From an uncultured Prevotellaceae bacterium (lineage in GTDB: Bacteria > Bacteroidota > Bacteroidia > Bacteroidales > Bacteroidaceae), in the NCBI GenBank assembly GCA_900316445.1, contig ONCZ01000001.1, forward strand, positions 1 through 64,000: 64,000 bases of DNA, in the 5' to 3' direction. A program made the position numbers and the translations under genes. Below, in pieces: positions 50,108-56,630 of the stretch. Under the pieces are notes generated by a model. The model worked only from the letters and a program-made list of their open reading frames with translations. It had not been told where the DNA came from and ran no database searches. Within the stretch, counting starts at the first letter, position 1; each line of letters opens with the position of its first letter.

Positions 50108-52468
50108 TTATAATTCTATGGTCACTTTTCCGTTAATTTGCCTTCCCGTCAGGTAATTGGGCACGGCCCACTGACGATTGGTGACATCAGTCACCCAGTA
50201 GTAACTGTTCACGTTGGAGATGCCGAACAGGTTCAGGCAGTCGAGTCCGAGCCAGATGTTTTTGACGGACTTGCCATCCTTCAGCGCCCTGAAACTCATG
50301 CCGATGTCGGCACGCTTGTAGGCTGGTGCGCGGAACTGTTGCTGTTCGAGTCCACGGTGTGGGGGGCCGAAGGGCAAGCCGTCGGCAAAGGCCAGGCGGA
50401 GCGTCATCTTCCATCGGTCGGTACCTGGGAAATAGTCGGTGAAATGGAGGTTGATGGCATATCGCTGGTCTGTTGGGGTGGGGATCCACTGGCCATTGTA
50501 TTTCTGTTGCATACTCATCAGGGAGAACGTGAGCCACGAGTCCGTTCCGGGCACAAACTCGCCGTAAAGTTTCAGGTCCAGTCCTGCGGCATAGCCTGAA
50601 CAAAGATTCTCTCCAAAGTATGTAATCTTCACATTCTGAACGTTATACGGGATGAGGTTCGACAATGCCTTGAAGTATGCCTCTGCCGAGAACTTGAAGG
50701 GGCGGTTGAGCATTTTGAAGCGGTAATCCATCGCTGCGATGAACTGAAGGGAGCGCTGGCTCTTGATGTTTTCATTGAGTACCGCCCGCGTCACTCCGTT
50801 CTGTGTCACCGTATCGCGCATCTCCTTGTAGAACGGTGCCTGGTAGTAGAGTCCCGTGGCGAAGCGGAAGGTGTAGTCGCGGTTGAAGGCGGGTACGAGG
50901 GCCAGCGAGGCTCTCGGCGACACGATGGTCTCTTTGTTGAATGACCAGTTGGCGAGTCTGACGCCATAGTTCAGCGTGAAGTAGTTGTCGCCCTTGTTGA
51001 AATGGTAGGTGTCCTGTATGTAAGCCTCGATGCGGTGACTCTTCACGTCGTTCTTTGCCGAAAGCGTGTAGATCAGGTCCAGACGGTCTGGTGTATGTGG
51101 GATGGAATAGCCGCTGGAGTCGCGCATCTCGTATTCCCGCGATGTCTCTTTGATGTGTTCGGTCTTGTAGGTGATGCCTGCCTCGATGTCGTGGTGGCGC
51201 GTCTTGTGCGTGCCTACCAGCTTGAAGCTCACCACGTCGGCGGTGAGGTAGTTCCGGGCGTGTTCCATATACGTTCCCACGCCGAGGTTCTCGCTCGACT
51301 GCGCGTCGTCCAGCCAGTATTGTCCCATAATGTCGTAGGTTTCTTTTTCCTTGGTGTGGAAGGCGGATGCCAGGAACTTGATCTTGGTGGAGTCACCGAA
51401 CGATCGGGCGATGGAGGCGGTGCCGAAATAGGTGCGGAACACATCCTTTTCCTGTCCGTCGAAATAGACCTTGAATGATTTCGCGTCGGCGAATGTGCCG
51501 AACGTGGTCTCTCGTGACTCTGGCGTGAAATTGTAATGGTTCTCAGAGATATATCCAATCAAATCTACTTGCCATCTCTTGTTAGGAGTATAACTGATAT
51601 ATGTCTGATAGTCAAGGAAATTTGGTTGGTATTCTCCACTTGTTTCGAGGGAGCCTAACAGATACCTGTTGGTCTTGTAACGGAGGCCGTGACTCATCGC
51701 GAAAGTCTTGTTGCCGTAGCCGAAATAGCCAGTGGCGCCGAGCAGCGAGCCCGTGATGGTTCCTTCCATCCGTTTGGGTTTGCGGTAGGTGATGTCCAGT
51801 GCCGACGACATCTTATCGCCGTACTTCGCAGCGAAGCCACCCGTCGAGAAGCCGATGCTCTCCACCATATCCGGATTGATGATAGACAGACCTTCCTGTT
51901 GTCCGCTGCTGACGAGCAAAGGCCTGTATATTTCCACGCCGTTGATATACACCGAGTTCTCGTCGAACGAGCCGCCGCGCACATTATATTGCGACGACAG
52001 TTCATTATGCGTCGATACGCCTGCCTGCTGCTGGATGAGCTCCTCGACGGCGTTGCCCGTTATCGACGGTACGATCTTCAGGTCTTTCGTGTTGAGCTGT
52101 TCCGTCTGGGTGGTCTGCCGACGGCGTTCCGTGACGGTGATCTCCTGCAGCGCCTCCATCGGATACATCACGATCTGCACGGTCATCTTGCCCTTCGGAT
52201 GTCTGAACACCCGCTTCCTCGGGCCGTAGCCTACCATCGAGAACCTGACCTCCACGGAGTCGGCGCTATTCAGGCTGATGGAGAATTCGCCCTTCAGATT
52301 AGTCATTGCCACCTTCCCCTGCGCCAGGCACGAGACGGTCACCAGTTCCAGTGCCTGACCGTCTTCGTCGACGACTTTTCCTTTCAGCGTGAAGTCATCA
52401 GCAAAGCCGGCAGCGCTGAAAAACAGCATCGCCAGCAGACACAGATATCGTGCAAATGAATGTTTCAT
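50108..52468 (-). CDS. TonB-dependent receptor with carboxypeptidase-like regulatory domain
   Basis: This 786-residue outer-membrane protein has a signal peptide (MKHSFARYLCLLAMLFFSAA). A carboxypeptidase-D regulatory-like domain follows (about 25-110: DDFTLKGKVVDEDGQALELV). The plug domain (about 115-225) contains KIVPSITGNAVEELIQQQAG and YNVRGGSFDENSVYINGVEI, and a 22-strand-type barrel continues to the end (QINGKVTIEL). I placed the start at ATG 52468 since the upstream codons overlap the divergent promoter region. No SusD partner follows, so it is not a SusCD pair. The substrate is unknown (iron complex or cobalamin are possible). Confidence 0.93.
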   Translation of the reverse strand: MKHSFARYLCLLAMLFFSAAGFADDFTLKGKVVDEDGQALELVTVSCLAQGKVAMTNLKGEFSISLNSADSVEVRFSMVGYGPRKRVFRHPKGKMTVQIVMYPMEALQEITVTERRRQTTQTEQLNTKDLKIVPSITGNAVEELIQQQAGVSTHNELSSQYNVRGGSFDENSVYINGVEIYRPLLVSSGQQEGLSIINPDMVESIGFSTGGFAAKYGDKMSSALDITYRKPKRMEGTITGSLLGATGYFGYGNKTFAMSHGLRYKTNRYLLGSLETSGEYQPNFLDYQTYISYTPNKRWQVDLIGYISENHYNFTPESRETTFGTFADAKSFKVYFDGQEKDVFRTYFGTASIARSFGDSTKIKFLASAFHTKEKETYDIMGQYWLDDAQSSENLGVGTYMEHARNYLTADVVSFKLVGTHKTRHHDIEAGITYKTEHIKETSREYEMRDSSGYSIPHTPDRLDLIYTLSAKNDVKSHRIEAYIQDTYHFNKGDNYFTLNYGVRLANWSFNKETIVSPRASLALVPAFNRDYTFRFATGLYYQAPFYKEMRDTVTQNGVTRAVLNENIKSQRSLQFIAAMDYRFKMLNRPFKFSAEAYFKALSNLIPYNVQNVKITYFGENLCSGYAAGLDLKLYGEFVPGTDSWLTFSLMSMQQKYNGQWIPTPTDQRYAINLHFTDYFPGTDRWKMTLRLAFADGLPFGPPHRGLEQQQFRAPAYKRADIGMSFRALKDGKSVKNIWLGLDCLNLFGISNVNSYYWVTDVTNRQWAVPNYLTGRQINGKVTIEL

Positions 52469-52499
52469 CAGGATATATAACGAAAGAATCTTCTGTTTT

Positions 52500-52531
52500 A
52501 TTGCATTTTTCAAAAAATTGTCGTACCTTTG
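52500..52531 (+). promoter_or_regulatory. Promoter of the nfeD-stomatin operon
   Basis: ATTG (52500-52503), 20 nt, TACCTTTG (52524-52531). The nfeD ATG is 39 nt downstream. Confidence 0.6.
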
Positions 52532-52570
52532 CGGACGAATAGGCATTAAACATTAAAATATATAAGGATT

Positions 52571-53023
52571 ATGATTGATTACTTAGCGCAACACTTGTGG
52601 CAGATGTGGGCCGTCGTGGCCGTCGTCTGTCTGATTCTGGAACTCACGGCTGGTGATTTCTTCATCATCTGCTTCTCTATCGGTGCCGTCTTCGGTGCCA
52701 TCGCGGCTGCCTGCGGGTTGGGCTTCTACTCACAGCTGATCACCTTCGCCGTGTTCACCCTCATCAGCCTCTTCTGGGTGCGGCCCTTCGCCAAGCGTTA
52801 TCTCCGCAAGGGTGAGGACAACCGTGTGAGTAATGCCGAGGCGCTGCTGGGGCGTCAGGGCAGGGTAGTGGAGACCGTCAAGGCTGACGGCTTCGGGCGC
52901 GTGCAGATCGACGGCGACATTTGGAAGGCCGTCACCAAGGAGTCTGCCGACATTCCCGAAGGCACGAACGTCCGCGTCATCGCCCGCGAGAGCACCATCA
53001 TCACCGTCGAATCTATCAAATAG
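52571..53023 (+). CDS. NfeD-family protein (short form)
   Basis: This 150-residue protein has two to three N-terminal membrane helices (WAVVAVVCLILELTAGDFFI, FIICFSIGAVFGAIAAACGL) and a C-terminal OB-fold domain (about 85-150: EALLGRQGRVVETVKADGFG, VRVIARESTIITVESI). NfeD1b-type proteins pair with stomatin/prohibitin homologues and help organise membrane domains. The stomatin-like gene follows after 22 nt, which fits that pairing. Confidence 0.92.
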   Translation: MIDYLAQHLWQMWAVVAVVCLILELTAGDFFIICFSIGAVFGAIAAACGLGFYSQLITFAVFTLISLFWVRPFAKRYLRKGEDNRVSNAEALLGRQGRVVETVKADGFGRVQIDGDIWKAVTKESADIPEGTNVRVIARESTIITVESIK

Positions 53024-53040
53024 TAAATCGTAAATTAAAC
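53022..53040 (+). repeat. TAGTAAATCGTAAATT word at the nfeD stop
   Basis: The nfeD stop codon TAG merges into TAGTAAATCGTAAATTAAAC. It is one unit of the TTTACGATTTACT-class repeat in reverse orientation. Confidence 0.5.
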
Positions 53041-53045
53041 AATCT

Positions 53046-53999
53046 ATGGACATTATGACTTATGTATTAATTGCCATTGTCATCCTGGTGATCCTCTTCG
53101 CCAAGATGGCCCTTGTGATCATCCCACAGTCGGAAACCAAGATCGTTGAGCGCCTCGGTCGTTACTACGCCACACTGCGTCCGGGCATCAACATCATTAT
53201 CCCCTTCATCGACCGCGCTAAGTCGATTGTCGTGCTCAACCACGGACGCTATCAGTACTCCACGACTATCGACCTCCGCGAACAGGTCTACGACTTCCCC
53301 AAGCAGAACGTGATCACGAAGGACAACGTGCAGACGGAGATCAACGCGCTGCTCTATTTCCAGATTGTCGATCCCTTCAAGGCCACCTATGAGATCAACA
53401 ACCTGCCCAACGCCATCGAGAAGCTGACGCAGACCACCCTGCGTAACATCATCGGTGAGCTCGAACTCGACGAGACGCTGACCTCGCGCGACACCATCAA
53501 CAAGAAACTCTCCGCCGTGCTCGACGATGCCACCGACAAGTGGGGCGTCAAGGTGAACCGTGTGGAGCTGCAGGACATCACGCCGCCAGACTCTGTCCTC
53601 ACCGCCATGGAGAAGCAGATGCAGGCCGAGCGTAACAAGCGTGCCCAGATCCTGACCTCTGAGGGACAGAAGGCTGCCGAGATCCTTGCCTCTGAAGGTG
53701 AGAAGACCGCTATCGTCAACAAGGCCGAGGCCGCCAAGCAGCAGGCTATCCTCGAGGCAGAGGGTGAGGCACAGGCTCGTATCCGTAAGGCGGAGGCTGA
53801 GGCAAAGGCCATCGAACTCATCACCGAGGCCGTCGGCAAATCCACCAATCCTGCCAACTACCTGCTGGCTCAGAAGTACATCCAGATGATGCAGGAACTG
53901 GCCGAGGGTGACAAGACCAAGACCGTCTATCTGCCCTACGAGGCCACCAACCTGCTCGGCTCCTTGGGAGGCATTAAGGACCTCTTTAAGGGTCAATAA
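53046..53999 (+). CDS. SPFH/Band 7 stomatin-like protein
   Basis: This 317-residue membrane scaffold has an N-terminal helix (YVLIAIVILVILFAKMALVI). The SPFH domain (about 25-195) includes SETKIVERLGRYYATLRPGI, TIDLREQVYDFPKQNVITKD and VNRVELQDITPPDSVLTAME. A C-terminal Ala/Glu-rich coiled coil follows (about 195-280) and ends in NLLGSLGGIKDLFKGQ. It probably oligomerises with NfeD in membrane microdomains and acts as an adaptor for membrane proteolysis. Length and context match bacterial QmcA/slipin proteins. A strong terminator follows. Confidence 0.94.
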   Translation: MDIMTYVLIAIVILVILFAKMALVIIPQSETKIVERLGRYYATLRPGINIIIPFIDRAKSIVVLNHGRYQYSTTIDLREQVYDFPKQNVITKDNVQTEINALLYFQIVDPFKATYEINNLPNAIEKLTQTTLRNIIGELELDETLTSRDTINKKLSAVLDDATDKWGVKVNRVELQDITPPDSVLTAMEKQMQAERNKRAQILTSEGQKAAEILASEGEKTAIVNKAEAAKQQAILEAEGEAQARIRKAEAEAKAIELITEAVGKSTNPANYLLAQKYIQMMQELAEGDKTKTVYLPYEATNLLGSLGGIKDLFKGQ

Positions 54000-54003
54000 A
54001 TAA

Positions 54004-54031
54004 AAAATTGCAGCAAACGCTGCAATTTTTT
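54004..54031 (+). terminator. Terminator of the nfeD-stomatin operon
   Basis: AAAATTGCAGC and GCTGCAATTTT (54004-54014, 54019-54029) form a perfect 11-bp stem with a 4-base loop, followed by a T-run. Confidence 0.92.
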
Positions 54032-54043
54032 ATTTTTTATTTG

Positions 54044-54051
54044 TACCTTTG
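54044..54051 (+). promoter_or_regulatory. -7 element TACCTTTG of dapA
   Basis: TACCTTTG followed by CACC lies 24 nt before ATG 54076, directly after the preceding terminator. Confidence 0.55.
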
Positions 54052-54075
54052 CACCCGATTTTGAAACAAGACGGT

Positions 54076-54963
54076 ATGGTACACAATATTTTCAAGGGCC
54101 TGGGTATCGCCCTCATTACTCCCTTCAAGACCGATGGCGCTGTAGATTACGAAGCCCTGATGCGGCTGCTTGACTACCAGTTGGACAACGGCGCAGACTT
54201 CCTTTGCATCCTCGCCACCACCGGCGAGACACCGACGCTAAGCCGTGAGGAGAAGCAGAAGATCAAGGATCTCGTCGTAGAAAAGGTGCGCGGACGTGTG
54301 CCCATCCTTATGGGCTGTGGCGGCAACAACACTGCCGACGTCGTCCACGAGCTCCAGACGGGTGATTTCCGCGGCATCAACGGCATCCTCAGCGTCTGCC
54401 CTTATTACAACAAACCTTCGCAGGAGGGTCTCTACCAGCACTTCAAGGCCATTGCCGCTGCCACCCAGCTGCCCGTGGTACTTTATAATGTCCCAGGACG
54501 TACGGGTGTCAACCTCAAGGCCGAGACCACCGTCCGTCTGGCCCGCGACTGCCAGAACATCGTCGCCATCAAGGAGGCCAGCGGCAACCTCGAACAGGTC
54601 GATGAGATCATCAAGAACAAGCCGCGCGACTTCGACGTCATCTCCGGTGATGACTCGCTCACGTTCCCGATGGTCAGCTGCGGTGCAGTAGGTGTCATCT
54701 CCGTCATCGGCAACGCCATACCGAAGGAGTTCTCCAAGATGATCCGCCTGCAGATGCGCGGCGAGTACGATCCAGCCCGCAAGATCCATCACCGTTTCAC
54801 CGACCTCTTCTCGCTCCTCTTCGTCGATGGCAACCCCGCCGGCGTCAAGGCGATGCTCTCTGAGATGGGCTTCATCCAGAACGTGCTCCGTCTGCCCCTG
54901 GTGCCCATGCAGATCAAGAATGTCCAGCGCATGTCCGAGATCCTGAAGGAACTGAAATACTGA
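54076..54963 (+). CDS. dapA: 4-hydroxy-tetrahydrodipicolinate synthase
   Basis: This 295-residue aldolase condenses pyruvate with aspartate semialdehyde on the lysine/meso-diaminopimelate route. It has a TIM barrel with GIALITPFKTDGAVDYEALM, GTTGETPTL-like ATTGETPTLS, PYYNKPSQEGLYQHF (Tyr for proton relay), LYNVPGRTGVN, and the Schiff-base Lys in IVAIKEASGN. Start chosen at ATG 54076 (MVHNIFKG) after a proper -7 element; the frame upstream starts within the promoter. It overlaps the AraC gene by one base (TGATG). Confidence 0.96.
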   Translation: MVHNIFKGLGIALITPFKTDGAVDYEALMRLLDYQLDNGADFLCILATTGETPTLSREEKQKIKDLVVEKVRGRVPILMGCGGNNTADVVHELQTGDFRGINGILSVCPYYNKPSQEGLYQHFKAIAAATQLPVVLYNVPGRTGVNLKAETTVRLARDCQNIVAIKEASGNLEQVDEIIKNKPRDFDVISGDDSLTFPMVSCGAVGVISVIGNAIPKEFSKMIRLQMRGEYDPARKIHHRFTDLFSLLFVDGNPAGVKAMLSEMGFIQNVLRLPLVPMQIKNVQRMSEILKELKY

Positions 54964-55844
54964 TGGACCGTTCTATCATCCACGAGATATCGCCCCTGAT
55001 GGGCAAGGACGTCCTTTACATCGCCGACCGGCGGAAGAAGGAGTTCACCTATCCCATCCACAATCATCAGGTCTATGAGCTCAATTTCGTCGAGCATGCC
55101 GCCGGTGTGCGCCGCATCGTCGGCGACTCCAGCGAGGTGATTGGCGACTTCGACCTCGTGCTTATCACCGGTCCTGATCTCGAACACGTCTGGGAACAGG
55201 GCGACTGCAAGAGCGACGATATCCGCGAGATCACCATCCAGTTCGACATCAACTTCGGCGAGGGCACCATCTTCGATCGCAACCCCTTCAACTCGATGAA
55301 GAAGATGATGATCGAGGCGCAGAAGGGCCTTTGCTTCCCCCTTGATGCCATCATGAAGGTCTATCGTGAGCTCGACACGCTCAGCAGCATCCAGGACAGG
55401 TTCTACGCTTTCATGCAGTTCCTCACCATCCTCTACGAGCTGTCGCGCTGCGAGGGCGCCCGTTCGCTCTCCTCCACGAGCTTCGCCAAGATCGAGATGC
55501 CCAGCGACAGCCGTCGCGTGCATAAGGTGAAGACCTTCATCGACGCCCACTACCGCGACGAGATCCGCCTCACCCAGTTGGCCGACATCGCCGGCATGAG
55601 CACCTCGTCTTTCAGTCGCTTCTTTAAGCTCCATACGGGCCGCAACCTCAGCGAGTACATCATCGACCTTCGTCTGGGCCACGCCTGCCGACAGTTGGTC
55701 GACAGTAACCGTACCGTTGCCGAGATAGGTTATAGCTGTGGCTTCAACAACCTCAGCAATTTCAACCGCATCTTCAAGAAACGCAAGGGCTGTAGTCCCT
55801 CTGAATTTCGCGAAAACTACCACAAAACACGGGTGATTATCTGA
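54963..55844 (+). CDS. AraC-family transcriptional regulator
   Basis: This 293-residue protein has an N-terminal cupin-like sensing domain (about 25-130, YPIHNHQVYELNFVEHAAGV) and a C-terminal AraC double helix-turn-helix (about 185-285). The latter contains RLTQLADIAGMSTSSFSRFF, HTGRNLSEYIIDLRLGHACR and VAEIGYSCGFNNLSNFNRIF. It is translationally coupled to dapA by a one-base overlap, an unusual partner for a diaminopimelate gene. Target and ligand are unknown; sugar regulation is typical of the family. Confidence 0.93.
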   Translation: MDRSIIHEISPLMGKDVLYIADRRKKEFTYPIHNHQVYELNFVEHAAGVRRIVGDSSEVIGDFDLVLITGPDLEHVWEQGDCKSDDIREITIQFDINFGEGTIFDRNPFNSMKKMMIEAQKGLCFPLDAIMKVYRELDTLSSIQDRFYAFMQFLTILYELSRCEGARSLSSTSFAKIEMPSDSRRVHKVKTFIDAHYRDEIRLTQLADIAGMSTSSFSRFFKLHTGRNLSEYIIDLRLGHACRQLVDSNRTVAEIGYSCGFNNLSNFNRIFKKRKGCSPSEFRENYHKTRVII

Positions 55845-55891
55845 CAAAAATCCCCCAAAAGGAAGATTTTTTGAAAAAAGTCCGATAATTA

Positions 55892-55923
55892 TTTGGTGGA
55901 ATCAAAAATAGTTCGTACCTTTG
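55892..55923 (+). promoter_or_regulatory. Promoter of tRNA-Arg
   Basis: TTTG (55892-55895), 20 nt, TACCTTTG (55916-55923): a full consensus Bacteroidota promoter, 19 nt before the mature tRNA 5' end. Confidence 0.8.
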
Positions 55924-55942
55924 CACCCGCAAAACGGAAAAC

Positions 55943-56019
55943 GGTTCCGTAGCTCAACTGAATAGAGCATCTGACTACGGATCAGAAGGTTGTGGGTTTG
56001 AATCCCGCCGGAATCACCA
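55943..56019 (+). tRNA. tRNA-Arg (anticodon ACG), CCA encoded
   Basis: The acceptor arms GGTTCCG (55943-55949) and CGGAATC (56009-56015) pair, followed by discriminator A and an encoded CCA (56017-56019). The anticodon stem TCTGA/TCAGA encloses the loop CTACGGA with anticodon ACG, read as inosine in CGN decoding. The T arm has GTGGGTTTGAATCCCGC. It is a single tRNA with its own promoter and a downstream hairpin. Confidence 0.95.
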
Positions 56020-56029
56020 AAAAGCAAGT

Positions 56030-56062
56030 AAAATCCCCAGTCTCACAAGGACAGGGGATTTT
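56030..56062 (+). terminator. Terminator after tRNA-Arg
   Basis: AAAATCCCC (56030-56038) and GGGGATTTT (56054-56062) pair perfectly around a 15-base loop and are followed by CTATTTCGG. Confidence 0.75.
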
Positions 56063-56204
56063 CTATTTCGGACTGAACGTTTTCGGGTCAGCGGATTTTC
56101 GTGGTCGACGACCCTCATACTCTTGCTTTGTTGGTTCGTTGAAAATTTTCACAATAGGAGTAATCGTTGGAATCCGCCTGAAAACGCCCTAAAATGGGGA
56201 CTCG

Positions 56205-56285
56205 GACTTTAGACGGACTAAAGTTTGAGTTTACCCTAACTAAAGTCCCACTTTAGTGCCACTAAAGTTCTGGTTTAGTCAGGGT
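56205..56285 (+). repeat. Dispersed intergenic repeat, copy 2
   Basis: The core 56235-56285 is CCCTAACTAAA...TTTAGTCAGGG, 51 bases. It aligns without gaps to the minus strand of 11913-11963 (38 of 51 identical by hand). Its two ends are imperfect inverted repeats and the inside is rich in CTAAAGT/ACTTTAG words, so it can fold on itself. Confidence 0.65.
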
Positions 56286-56422
56286 AAAGTTTTAGCGCAA
56301 ATCAGATATTTTACAACTATAAAGAAATTTCATTTTAAACTTCGCGTAAAACCGCTTATCATCAGCAATGCGACAACCCGAAAAGGGGGGAGGATGGGGA
56401 GGTAAATCCTTAGGAATACGCA

Positions 56423-56475
56423 AAATAAATCCCTAATTCAACTTTGCATTTTACTTGTGAATTAGGGATTTATTT
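56423..56475. other. Perfect 18-bp inverted repeat with a 17-base loop
   Basis: AAATAAATCCCTAATTCA (56423-56440) and its exact reverse complement (56458-56475). The loop contains ACTTTGCATTTTACTTG, including a -7-like CTTTGC. With no gene just before it, it may be a structured RNA, a terminator for an unseen transcript or a mobile hairpin. Confidence 0.7.
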
Positions 56476-56557
56476 CTAAGCATCATAGGAGTTTACTGCC
56501 CCATCTGCCCCCTCGAAGAGAGTTAGAACGGCTTTTCATTTTTTTTTGCGAAAAACC

Positions 56558-56591
56558 TTTGGTGATTATATAAATAATGTGTAACTTTGCA
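56558..56591 (+). promoter_or_regulatory. Promoter of the propeller regulator gene
   Basis: TTTG (56558-56561), 22 nt, TAACTTTG (56584-56591); the ATG is 39 nt downstream. Confidence 0.55.
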
Positions 56592-56630
56592 GTCAGTAAT
56601 CGATATGAACGCTGAAACCCGAATGAACGC

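Larger units (their letters stand above)
56063..56630. other. Gene-free stretch with repeats and hairpin
   Basis: No convincing gene. The only frames are short and unlike protein. It holds the second copy of the dispersed repeat (56205-56285), a perfect 18-bp hairpin (56423-56475) and the promoter of the propeller regulator (56558-56591). Confidence 0.6.

Noticed and set aside
53067..53996. 309-residue open frame antisense to the stomatin-like gene
   Set aside because: Leu/Gly/Asp-rich antisense shadow; the sense gene has a full SPFH domain.
55992..56192. 66-residue open frame over the tRNA 3' end
   Set aside because: It starts inside tRNA-Arg and crosses its terminator; no protein-like features.
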